From the NCBI GenBank assembly GCA_020024175.1, contig JAHHUB010000045.1, positions 1-10,499 on the forward strand: a stretch of 10,499 nucleotides of DNA. Reading direction: 5' to 3'. The position numbers and the translations under genes were made by a program. Below, piece after piece: positions 1 through 7,321 of the stretch. The notes below the pieces were generated by a model. It saw only the letters and a list, made by a program, of their open reading frames with translations. It did no database searches and was not told the DNA's origin. Source of the stretch: Oscillospiraceae bacterium (lineage in GTDB: Bacteria; Bacillota; Clostridia; Oscillospirales; Ruminococcaceae). Within the stretch, counting starts at the first letter, position 1. Every line of letters starts with the position of its first letter.

Positions 1-462
1 GTAAAAATAGAACTTGGTAAAGAACATGTTATTTTTAATATGGATACTTGCTGTTTGGTTTCAAGACTTTTGGAAGGGGATTTTCTTAATTATAAGCAAT
101 GTGTGCCAAATGATTATGGTACAAAAGTGGAAATTTCAACTAAAGAATTTATAAATACCATTGAGAGAACATCTCTCATAATTTATGACAGAATTAAAAG
201 TCCTGTAAAACTGGAATTTCAAAAGGACAAAATATCTGTAACCTGTACCACATCTCTGGGAAAATCCTATGATGAAATCCCCTGTGATTTGGAAGGAAAA
301 GAAATGGAAATAGGTTTTAACAGCAGATTTTTGCTGGATGTTATGAAATCATCGGAAAAAGATAAAGTAATACTTAAATTAAATAACAGCACATCTCCAA
401 TGTGTGTAACTCCGGTGGATTCAGATGAATTTTTATTCCTTGTTTTGCCCACAAGACTTTAA
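1..462 (+). CDS. dnaN: DNA polymerase III beta subunit (sliding clamp), C-terminal part
   Basis: This is the 3' end of dnaN. The reading frame is open from base 1 and its start lies outside the window; 153 residues remain, against about 365-375 for the full protein. The clamp is a ring dimer that encircles DNA and tethers the replicative polymerase. The fragment covers the last part of domain 2 and all of domain 3. It shows the RLLEGDFLNYKQCVP segment, FNSRFLLDVMKS, and the family C-terminus SPMCVTPVDSDEFLFLVLPTRL-like ending, whose final P-T-R-L helps form the hydrophobic pocket for clamp-binding proteins. An ATG at position 40 is internal and is not the start. The next gene begins 21 nt downstream with no terminator between, so the two are probably co-transcribed. 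Identity is secure from motifs and from the dnaN-yaaA-recF order. Confidence 0.96.
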   Translation, partial: VKIELGKEHVIFNMDTCCLVSRLLEGDFLNYKQCVPNDYGTKVEISTKEFINTIERTSLIIYDRIKSPVKLEFQKDKISVTCTTSLGKSYDEIPCDLEGKEMEIGFNSRFLLDVMKSSEKDKVILKLNNSTSPMCVTPVDSDEFLFLVLPTRL

Positions 463-483
463 TTAAAAAAGAGGCGAAAATTT

Positions 484-711
484 ATGCAAAAAGAAATATT
501 TTATATAGAACCTCCCTTTATTAAACTTGACAGTTTTCTTAAATTCTGCGGAATTGCGGAAACAGGAGGCCATGCTAAAGAAATAGTTTTGGAAGGAGCC
601 TGTAAAGTAAACGGAGAAGTTTGTATGCAAAGAGGAAAAAAACTTACCGACGGTGATACTGTGGAAATTGATGATTATTTATTAGAGGTTAAATTCGTTG
701 AAAATAAATGA
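484..711 (+). CDS. yaaA: S4 domain RNA-binding protein, YaaA family
   Basis: A 75-residue protein made up almost entirely of one S4 RNA-binding fold. The stretch LDSFLKFCGIAETGGHAKEIV, the following EGACKVNGEVCMQRGKKL and the closing DGDTVEID are the typical S4 pattern, with a helical RNA-contact half followed by a short beta half. The family is nearly always found between dnaN and recF in Bacillota (YaaA in Bacillus subtilis, about 71 residues) and is thought to act on ribosomal or other structured RNA; the exact role is not shown by the sequence. A purine-rich ribosome site (GAGGCG, 471-476) precedes the ATG by 7 nt. The 3' end overlaps recF by 14 nt in another frame, which suggests translational coupling. 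The family call is firm; the cellular function is only a family-level statement. Confidence 0.92.
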   Translation: MQKEIFYIEPPFIKLDSFLKFCGIAETGGHAKEIVLEGACKVNGEVCMQRGKKLTDGDTVEIDDYLLEVKFVENK

Positions 712-1804
712 TATAACCATTAAGAATTTCAGAAATATTTCTTATGAAAAAATAACCCCCTGCAAAACTGTCAATATTATATATGGGGACAATGCTCAGG
801 GAAAAACAAATATAATAGAAGCAATATGGCTTTTTACCGGAGATAAAAGTTTTAGATGTTCCCAGGACAGCAGTATGATAAAAATAGATTCAGATAAAGC
901 AACTGAGCTTAATATGAAATTTGCTGCCAGAAAACAAAAAATGTCAGCTCAGATAATTTTAAGCCCACAGAAAAAATTTGTTTTTAACCATGTAAAATTA
1001 AAAAGCAGAACAGATTTATCAGGAGAGTTTTACAGTGTGATTTTTTCTCCTTCTCATTTGAGCCTTATAAAAAACGGTCCTGATGAGAGAAGAAAATTTA
1101 TCGACCAGACAATTTGTCAGCTAAAACCGAAATATATAACAGTACAGCATGATTTTCAGAGGGTTTTGTATCAGAGAAACAGTCTTTTGAGAGAAATTCA
1201 GAAAAATCCCATGCTCAGCGACACTTTAGATGTTTGGGATTATCATTTGGCAAGACTCAGCTCCACAATATTTAAAACCAGATATACTTATTTGGAAAAA
1301 TTAAAAAGTCATGCTGTGGAATTTTATAAAGGGATTTCCTCAGGGAAAGAAATGTTAGATATTAATTATTCTTCAAAATTCATAAATGATAAGGGAAAAA
1401 TATTTGATACAGAAAGCATACTTAAAATAATAAAAGAAAACCGTCATGAGGATATTTTATCAGGAACATCAAATTATGGAGCGCACAGAGATGATATTGA
1501 CTTTATTTTGGATGGGCAGCAGGCAAAACAGTTTGCCTCTCAGGGGCAGCAAAGAAGTATTGTACTGGCTTTAAAATTGGCAGAATGTGAAATGATAAAA
1601 GCTACCTCAGATGAAGAACCTGTTGTGCTTTTAGATGATGTTATGAGTGAACTTGATGAAAGCCGAAGAAATTATCTTCTAAACAAAATGGGAGAAAGAC
1701 AGGTTTTCATCACATGCTGTGATAAATCTCAGTTTGAGAAAATCTCAAAAGGAAAAGCATTTGAAATAAAAGACGGAAAAATTATAAAAGAAAGTTTTTG
1801 GTAA
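698..1804 (+). CDS. recF: DNA replication and repair protein RecF
   Basis: RecF is an SMC-like ATPase that, with RecO and RecR, loads RecA at single-strand gaps and stalled forks. The 368-residue length is normal. The N-terminus has the expected IKNFRNIS segment (8-15) and a Walker A loop GDNAQGKT (30-37). Near the C-terminus are the ABC signature SQGQQRS (281-287) and Walker B VVLLDDVMSELD (309-320), so all ATPase elements are intact. The start is a TTG at 698: it is the only start giving the full N-terminal strand, since the nearby ATG at 708 is in another frame, and GAGG (685-688) lies at suitable distance. It overlaps the end of the S4 gene by 14 nt, so its translation is probably coupled to that gene. 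remB follows after 13 nt. Confidence 0.96.
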   Translation: MKINDITIKNFRNISYEKITPCKTVNIIYGDNAQGKTNIIEAIWLFTGDKSFRCSQDSSMIKIDSDKATELNMKFAARKQKMSAQIILSPQKKFVFNHVKLKSRTDLSGEFYSVIFSPSHLSLIKNGPDERRKFIDQTICQLKPKYITVQHDFQRVLYQRNSLLREIQKNPMLSDTLDVWDYHLARLSSTIFKTRYTYLEKLKSHAVEFYKGISSGKEMLDINYSSKFINDKGKIFDTESILKIIKENRHEDILSGTSNYGAHRDDIDFILDGQQAKQFASQGQQRSIVLALKLAECEMIKATSDEEPVVLLDDVMSELDESRRNYLLNKMGERQVFITCCDKSQFEKISKGKAFEIKDGKIIKESFW

Positions 1805-1817
1805 TGGTGAATTAAAT

Positions 1818-2096
1818 ATGTATCTTCATTTAGGCTCAGATGTGGTGGTAAATACAAAAGACATTATAGGAATTTTTGATATGGATAATACTTCCATTGG
1901 AAAAGCTACAAAAAAATATCTGGCTGACTGTGAAAAAGCACATATTGTAAAAACAGTCAGTTATGAAATTCCTAAATCTTTTATTGTATGCGAAAATGAC
2001 AAAAAAGAATTAAGTGTATATATTTCTCAGCTTTCTCCTATTACTCTAGCTAAAAGAGCAGAGCACAGTATTGAAAAAATCAAAGATGAAAGTTAA
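1818..2096 (+). CDS. remB: DUF370 / RemB-type regulatory protein
   Basis: A 92-residue protein of the DUF370 family. The opening MYLHLGSDVVVNTKDIIGIFD closely follows the B. subtilis YaaB/RemB pattern (start, glycine-aspartate turn, V-V-x-T-x-D-I-x-G-I-F-D), and the later ISQLSPITLAKRA matches the family's conserved S-P-x-x-x-x-T-L-x-K-R-A ending. The family includes RemA, a DNA-binding activator of extracellular matrix genes; RemB is its shorter paralogue encoded between recF and gyrB. No separate DNA-binding motif is recognisable by eye. The tail after KRA is about ten residues longer than in the Bacillus protein and is charged. A weak ribosome site (GGTGA, 1806-1810) precedes the ATG by 7 nt. 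Position and motifs make the family secure; a role in matrix control here is an inference. Confidence 0.9.
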   Translation: MYLHLGSDVVVNTKDIIGIFDMDNTSIGKATKKYLADCEKAHIVKTVSYEIPKSFIVCENDKKELSVYISQLSPITLAKRAEHSIEKIKDES

Positions 2097-2130
2097 TAAA
2101 TAAATTTTGGTTAAATAAAATCCTAAAAAC

Positions 2131-2135
2131 AGGAG
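2131..2135 (+). promoter_or_regulatory. gyrB ribosome binding site
   Basis: AGGAG lies 5 nt before the ATG at 2141. It overlaps the in-frame GTG at 2135, so it decides in favour of the ATG as the true gyrB start. Confidence 0.8.
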
Positions 2136-2140
2136 TGTGT

Positions 2141-4078
2141 ATGACATTGACAAATAATAACGGAGGACAAAATTATGACGGCAATCAAATCCAGGTTTTG
2201 GAAGGACTTGAAGCTGTAAGAAAAAGACCGGGTATGTACATAGGTTCCACCGGTCCCAGAGGACTGCATCATCTTGTCTATGAAATAGTGGATAACTCCA
2301 TAGATGAAGTTTTAGCGGGCTTTTGCAGTGAGATAAAAGTGGATATACTTCCCGGAAATATAATAAAGGTACAGGATAACGGTCGTGGTATTCCGGTAGG
2401 AATACAGCCAAAGCTGGGTATACCTGCGGTAACTGTTGTATTTACTGTACTTCATGCCGGAGGTAAATTCGGCGGCGGAGGATATAAAGTTTCCGGAGGT
2501 CTACACGGAGTGGGTGCATCAGTAGTAAATGCCCTTTCCGAATGGCTGGAAGTAGAAATCTGTGACGGAAAACACAGATATTATCAGAGATTTGAGCGTG
2601 GAAAAATTTGTGAGGATCTTAAAATCATTGGAGATACGGATACTACAGGAACTCAGGTTGTGTTTAAACCCGACGCTGAAATATTTGAAGATGTTGTTTA
2701 TGATTACGAAATTTTGCTCACCAGACTTCGTGAAGAAGCCTTTTTAAATGCGGGAGTTAAAATTATTCTCAGCGATTTAAGACAGGAAGAACCAAAAGTT
2801 TCAAAACTTCACTATGAAGGCGGTATTAAAAGCTTTGTTGAATATATTCACAAGAAAAAAGGACTGGAATGTCTTCACAGTGATGTAATTCATGTAAAAA
2901 CCGATGGTGAAGGCAGTACCGCAGAAATAGCCTTGCAGTATAATGACAGCTATAATGAACTTATTTTGTCATTTGCAAACAATGTAAATACTACAGAAGG
3001 TGGTACTCACGAAGTTGGATTTAAATCCGCTCTCACCCGTGTTATGAATGACTACGCAAAAAAATACAATCTTATTAAAGAGGGAGATAAGAATTTAAGC
3101 GGTGAAGATGTAAGAGAAGGTTTAACAGCTGTAATTTCCGTAAAACTTACTGATGCACAGTTTGAAGGTCAGACAAAAACAAAACTCGGAAATACCGAAA
3201 TACGCTCTCTGGTTGACTCCATGGTTTATGAAAAACTAACTAATTACCTGGAAGAAAACCCCACTGTAGCAAGAGCAATTATAGACAAATCTCTCACTGC
3301 TTCCAGAGCAAGAGAAGCAGCAAGAAAAGCAAGAGAACTCACAAGAAGAAAATCAGCTTTGGAATCCGCATCACTTCCCGGAAAGCTTGCAGATTGCCGT
3401 GAAAAAGATGCCTCCAAAACAGAAATTTACATCGTGGAAGGAGATTCTGCGGGAGGTTCCGCAAAAATGGGACGGGACAGCAATATTCAGGCTATTTTAC
3501 CTCTTTGGGGAAAAATGCTGAATGTAGAAAAAGCCAGACTTGACAAAGTTTACGGAAACGAAAAATTAACTCCTATTGTAACAGCTTTGGGCTGTGGATT
3601 GGGAGAAGATTTTAATATAGAAAAACTTCGCTATGGCAAAGTAATTATTATGGCCGATGCAGATGTGGACGGTTCACATATCAGAACATTGCTGCTCACA
3701 TTTTTCTTTAGATTTATGCGCCCACTGGTAGAACAGGGACATATTTATATTGCACAGCCGCCATTATTTAAAGTTACCAAAGGTAAACAAGTCAGATATG
3801 CATTTACACCTCAGGACAGAGATGGATATATCAGAGAACTTGACCCGGAAGGAAACGGCAAGGTTGAAGTTTACAGATATAAGGGTCTTGGTGAAATGGA
3901 CCCGGATCAGCTTTGGGAAACCACTATGAACCCAGAAGACAGAACTATACTCAGAGTAGAACTTGAAGATGCTATGAAAGCAGACGAAATCTTTACAATA
4001 CTTATGGGAGATAAAGTACAGCCTCGCCGTGAGTTTATTGAAGAAAATGCCAAGTATGCTGAAAATATAGATATATAG
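2141..4078 (+). CDS. gyrB: DNA gyrase subunit B
   Basis: The ATPase subunit of gyrase (A2B2), which introduces negative supercoils. The GHKL ATPase domain shows E48 and N52 in VYEIVDNSIDE, DNGRGIP (79-85) and the lid GGLHGVGAS (119-127). The transducer has QFEGQTKTKLGN with the ATP-contacting lysine. The TOPRIM domain has EGDSAGG (E433) and DADVDGSH (D506, D508), the Mg-binding acidic triad, and the C-terminus carries YRYKGLGEMDPDQLWETTMNP. Length is 645 residues, normal for the short Gram-positive form. I chose ATG 2141 because AGGAG (2131-2135) sits 5 nt upstream; an in-frame GTG at 2135 would overlap that site. The TOPRIM segment reads LPLWGKMLNVEKA, with Trp456 where E. coli has Lys447. 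A YcxB-like gene follows after 18 nt. Confidence 0.98.
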   Translation: MTLTNNNGGQNYDGNQIQVLEGLEAVRKRPGMYIGSTGPRGLHHLVYEIVDNSIDEVLAGFCSEIKVDILPGNIIKVQDNGRGIPVGIQPKLGIPAVTVVFTVLHAGGKFGGGGYKVSGGLHGVGASVVNALSEWLEVEICDGKHRYYQRFERGKICEDLKIIGDTDTTGTQVVFKPDAEIFEDVVYDYEILLTRLREEAFLNAGVKIILSDLRQEEPKVSKLHYEGGIKSFVEYIHKKKGLECLHSDVIHVKTDGEGSTAEIALQYNDSYNELILSFANNVNTTEGGTHEVGFKSALTRVMNDYAKKYNLIKEGDKNLSGEDVREGLTAVISVKLTDAQFEGQTKTKLGNTEIRSLVDSMVYEKLTNYLEENPTVARAIIDKSLTASRAREAARKARELTRRKSALESASLPGKLADCREKDASKTEIYIVEGDSAGGSAKMGRDSNIQAILPLWGKMLNVEKARLDKVYGNEKLTPIVTALGCGLGEDFNIEKLRYGKVIIMADADVDGSHIRTLLLTFFFRFMRPLVEQGHIYIAQPPLFKVTKGKQVRYAFTPQDRDGYIRELDPEGNGKVEVYRYKGLGEMDPDQLWETTMNPEDRTILRVELEDAMKADEIFTILMGDKVQPRREFIEENAKYAENIDI

Positions 4079-4096
4079 TAAAAAAGGGTTGAAATT

Positions 4097-4693
4097 ATGG
4101 AAAACAAAAATACAAATAACAATAAAGAACCAATATTCAACTTAAAGTATAGAATTTCTGAAGAAGAATATCTATATTATAATCATCTTTATGCTTCCGA
4201 GGAGTTTAGAGGCAAAAGAAAAAAGGCAAACCGTACAGGGATAATGGAACTTGTAATAGGAATAGCTCTTATACTTGTAGTATTATTTACTGAATTCGGA
4301 AAACAAAATAAAGGTTTGTTCAGTATAGTGGCAGCTATGGGAATAGGTCTTGGCACTTACAGTCTGTTATTTTACAAAGTGATTTTCCCAAAATCTCTTA
4401 CTAAATCAGCTAAGGGATATTATCAGAAAAGTAAATATCTCACCAATGAAATAGAGCTTAATTTTTATAATAACCGTTTGGAAGAAAAATCAGTTGAAAC
4501 TGAAAATACCTACAAATGGCATGAAATTGAAAGCTTTGCAAAAAGTGAAAAACTTTATTTTATAACTATAAAAGGAAAAAGAAGCATCTTAATTCCTAAA
4601 AATGCTTTGGGTGATGACAAATATATTTTGGAAGAATTCTTTGAAACTTTGGCTGAAAAGTATGGAAAAGAATACAAAGAGTGGAAAGAATAG
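4097..4693 (+). CDS. YcxB-like two-helix membrane protein between gyrB and gyrA
   Basis: A 198-residue protein of unknown function. The N-terminus is hydrophilic and Asn/Glu-rich (FNLKYRISEEEYLYYNHL, 14-31). Two hydrophobic stretches follow: IMELVIGIALILVVLF (49-64) and about 73-97 (GLFSIVAAMGIGLGTYSLLF), separated by a short KQNKG loop, so both ends should face the same side, probably the cytoplasm given the lysines before helix 1. The C-terminal part (about 118-185) resembles the YcxB-like domain: ELNFYNNRLEEKS, a central W141-H-E-I, YFITIKGKRSILIPKNAL, then a helical acidic tail. A ribosome site AAGGG (4084-4088) lies 8 nt before the ATG, and the gene sits 18 nt after gyrB, so it is read in the gyrase transcript. 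Its family is otherwise scattered among Bacillota with no established role. The membrane prediction is good; the family call is moderate. Confidence 0.75.
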   Translation: MENKNTNNNKEPIFNLKYRISEEEYLYYNHLYASEEFRGKRKKANRTGIMELVIGIALILVVLFTEFGKQNKGLFSIVAAMGIGLGTYSLLFYKVIFPKSLTKSAKGYYQKSKYLTNEIELNFYNNRLEEKSVETENTYKWHEIESFAKSEKLYFITIKGKRSILIPKNALGDDKYILEEFFETLAEKYGKEYKEWKE

Positions 4694-4710
4694 TATTAAA
4701 TACATATAGT
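4682..4710 (+). promoter_or_regulatory. possible internal promoter for gyrA
   Basis: TGGAAA (4682-4687) and TATAGT (4705-4710) are separated by 17 nt and match the sigma-A consensus at 4/6 and 5/6 positions. The -10 element lies within a 5-bp inverted repeat AATAC-ATATA-GTATT (4699-4713). The 48-nt gap before gyrA is the longest between genes in the plus-strand run, which would suit a separate gyrA start. In such AT-rich DNA chance matches are common. Confidence 0.35.
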
Positions 4711-4741
4711 ATTGTAATATGACTATGGAAAAGGTGATAAT

Positions 4742-7231
4742 ATGAATAATGACGGCACAAAAGTCATAAATGTGGATATTGGAAATGAAATGAAAAAAAG
4801 TTTCATTGAATATTCCATGTCTGTTATTGTGGACAGAGCTTTGCCCGATGTCAGAGATGGTTTAAAGCCTGTTCACAGAAGAATACTTTACACAATGCAT
4901 GAAGCGGGACTTACTCCCGAAAAAAAATACTTAAAGTGCGCCGCTACCGTCGGTGATGTTTTGGGTAAATATCATCCTCATGGGGACGCATCAGTATATG
5001 ATGCCATGGTTAGAATGGCTCAGGATTTTTCTCTTCGCTATCCTTTGGTAGATGGTCATGGTAACTTCGGTTCTGTAGATGGCGACCCTGCGGCTGCTTA
5101 CCGTTATACAGAAGCTAAAATGAGCAAAATTTCACAGAGTTTACTGACAGATATAGACAAGGAAACAGTAAATTTTGTTCCTAACTATGATGACAGATTA
5201 AAAGAACCTGTAGTTTTGCCTTCCCGTTTTCCAAACCTTTTGGCAAATGGTTCCACAGGTATTGCAGTAGGTATGGCTACCAATATTCCTCCTCATAACT
5301 TAAATGAAGTTATTGATGCTGTATGTGCACTTATTGATAACCCTGATGCCACACTTGATGAAATTATGGAATATATCAAAGGCCCAGACTTCCCAACAGG
5401 AGGCACAATTATGGGCAGAAGCGGCATAAGAGCAGCTTACGGCACAGGACGCGGCAAGGTTATTTTGAGAGCTAAGGCTGAAATAGAAGAATTTAAACCA
5501 GGCAGAGAACATATTATTGTAACTGAAATTCCCTATATGGTAAATAAGGCAAGACTTATTGAAAATATTGCCAATCTTGTTAAAGATAAACGAATAGATC
5601 AAATCAGCAGTATCAGAGATGAATCCAGCCGTAAGGGTATGAGAATTGTCATTGAACTTAAAAGGGAAGCCAATGCACAGGTTGTATTAAATCAGCTATA
5701 CAGATATACTCAAATGCAGGAAACTGTAGGTATTATTCAATTAGCTTTGGTAGATGGTGAACCTAAAATTCTTACACTCAAAGAAATTTTGCAGCAGTAT
5801 ATTAAATTCCAAGAGGAAATTATACACCGCAGAACTGAATTTGAACTTAAAAAAGCAAAAGCCAGACAACATATTTTGGAAGGTTTAAAAATTGCCATTG
5901 ACAATATGGACGAAGTGCTGTCAATTTTGAGAAATTCTAAAGACGGCAACAGCGGTAAACAGGCTTTGATTGACAGATTCGGACTTACAGATGTACAAGC
6001 TCAGTCAATTACTCAAATGCGTTTTATACAACTTACAGGACTTGAAAGACTGAAAATAGAAGAAGAATATGTACAAATTACCAAGGCTGTAGAAGAATAT
6101 GAAGGTATTTTAAGAGATGAGCAAAAAGTTTTGGAAATTATCAAAGCGGAAATTACAGAAATCAAAAAGAAATATGGCGATGAAAGAAGAACCGATATTC
6201 AGTCTGTAAGCGGTGAAGTAGATATTGAAGACCTTATTCCTGTTGAAGACTGTGTAGTTACTCTCACCAGATACGGCTATATCAAGCGTCAGGCTATTGA
6301 TACATACAAAACCCAACGCAGAGGCGGCCGTGGTATTTCCGGTATGCAGCGCCGTGATGAGGATTTTGTTCAGGAACTTTTTGTCTGTAAAACTCATGAT
6401 TATGTTATGTTCTTTACCTCAAAGGGAAGAGTTTTCCGTCTGAAATGCTATGAAATTGCAGAAAGTTCCAGAACTTCAAAAGGTACCAATATAATAAACC
6501 TTCTTCAGCTAGAACAAGGTGAAACTGTAACTTCTGTAATTAAGATAAAAGATTTGGATGATGATGATAAATATCTTGTTATGATAACCAAGGAAGGGGT
6601 TATAAAAAGAACCGAACTTTCTGCATATAAAAATGTCAGAAAATCAGGTCTTATTGCTATTAACCTTGATGAAAATGATGAGCTTACATGGGTTAAGCTT
6701 TCTGATGGGAACAGTGATATTATAGTTGCCACTAAAAAAGGTGTGGCTATCAGATTTAATGAAAATGATGCCAGACCTTTGGGAAGAACTGCCAGAGGTG
6801 TTAAATCTATCAGCCTTGACAAAGATGATGTAGTTGTAGGAATGGCTGTAGTTAAGGATGGGGACAAAATTTTGACTGTTTCCGAAAACGGTAAAGGAAG
6901 AAGAACAGATGTCAGCGAATATCGCCAACAGACCAGAGGCGGAAAAGGTGTCAAAAACTACTATACCGATAAAAACGGAGATGTAGCAGGAGTTGCAGTT
7001 GTTTCTGAGGAACATGATGTTATCTTAATCAGCGATGATGGAATTATTATCAGAATTCCCGCGGAGGAAATTGCCGAACAATCCCGTTACGGCAGTGGTG
7101 TAATTGTTATGAGACTTGCAGAAAACAGCAAGGTGGTAACATTGTCCGCCGCACCTAAGGAAGATGATGAAGAAAATCCCGACATCGAAGAAACAGAGGA
7201 AATTTCTGAAAACTCAAATATGGAAGAATAA
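4742..7231 (+). CDS. gyrA: DNA gyrase subunit A
   Basis: The DNA cleaving and rejoining subunit of gyrase. The 829-residue protein has the standard layout. The winged-helix breakage domain carries the catalytic R121-Y122 in AAAYRYTEA, and the quinolone-determining segment is KYHPHGDASVYDAM, with Ala83 and Asp87 in numbering that coincides with E. coli. The tower and coiled-coil follow to about residue 500. The C-terminal DNA-wrapping pinwheel begins with the gyrase-specific GyrA box QRRGGRG (525-531), which separates it from topoisomerase IV ParC. Five further box-like turns recur near 575 (RTSKGTN), 631 (VRKSGLI), 680 (GRTARGV), 730 (TRGGKGV) and 783 (YGSGVIV), giving six blades. The last 25 or so residues are strongly acidic, a tail that in other gyrases tunes supercoiling. 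Ribosome site AAGGTGAT (4731-4738) precedes the ATG. Confidence 0.98.
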   Translation: MNNDGTKVINVDIGNEMKKSFIEYSMSVIVDRALPDVRDGLKPVHRRILYTMHEAGLTPEKKYLKCAATVGDVLGKYHPHGDASVYDAMVRMAQDFSLRYPLVDGHGNFGSVDGDPAAAYRYTEAKMSKISQSLLTDIDKETVNFVPNYDDRLKEPVVLPSRFPNLLANGSTGIAVGMATNIPPHNLNEVIDAVCALIDNPDATLDEIMEYIKGPDFPTGGTIMGRSGIRAAYGTGRGKVILRAKAEIEEFKPGREHIIVTEIPYMVNKARLIENIANLVKDKRIDQISSIRDESSRKGMRIVIELKREANAQVVLNQLYRYTQMQETVGIIQLALVDGEPKILTLKEILQQYIKFQEEIIHRRTEFELKKAKARQHILEGLKIAIDNMDEVLSILRNSKDGNSGKQALIDRFGLTDVQAQSITQMRFIQLTGLERLKIEEEYVQITKAVEEYEGILRDEQKVLEIIKAEITEIKKKYGDERRTDIQSVSGEVDIEDLIPVEDCVVTLTRYGYIKRQAIDTYKTQRRGGRGISGMQRRDEDFVQELFVCKTHDYVMFFTSKGRVFRLKCYEIAESSRTSKGTNIINLLQLEQGETVTSVIKIKDLDDDDKYLVMITKEGVIKRTELSAYKNVRKSGLIAINLDENDELTWVKLSDGNSDIIVATKKGVAIRFNENDARPLGRTARGVKSISLDKDDVVVGMAVVKDGDKILTVSENGKGRRTDVSEYRQQTRGGKGVKNYYTDKNGDVAGVAVVSEEHDVILISDDGIIIRIPAEEIAEQSRYGSGVIVMRLAENSKVVTLSAAPKEDDEENPDIEETEEISENSNMEE

Positions 7232-7244
7232 TTGTTATATAAAT

Positions 7245-7284
7245 AAAAATCCGTTTTCACATTTTGTGAGAACGGATTTTTTGG
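7245..7284. terminator. bidirectional intrinsic terminator between gyrA and the EFR1 gene
   Basis: A 16-nt left arm (AAAATCCGTTTTCACA, 7246-7261) pairs with 7265-7280, broken only by one T-G wobble pair, around a 3-nt loop. The arm ends are A-rich on the left and T-rich on the right, so each strand reads a U-tract after the stem. It lies 14 nt after the gyrA stop and about 40 nt after the stop of the converging minus-strand gene, and so serves both transcripts. Confidence 0.9.
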
Positions 7285-7321
7285 TTTGTATTTAACTTTC
7301 AATATTAAAATCATATGGAAA

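Noticed and set aside
2135..2140. GTG at 2135 as the gyrB start
   Set aside because: It falls inside AGGAG, the ribosome site that suits the ATG at 2141.
2046..2411. 121-codon minus-strand ORF across the remB-gyrB junction
   Set aside because: It overlaps two well supported genes, resembles no family, and has no upstream signals.
6505..6954. 149-codon minus-strand ORF opposite gyrA
   Set aside because: It lies wholly within gyrA, has no ribosome site, and its low-complexity Ser/Leu/Pro-rich composition is what the complement of a gyrA frame gives.
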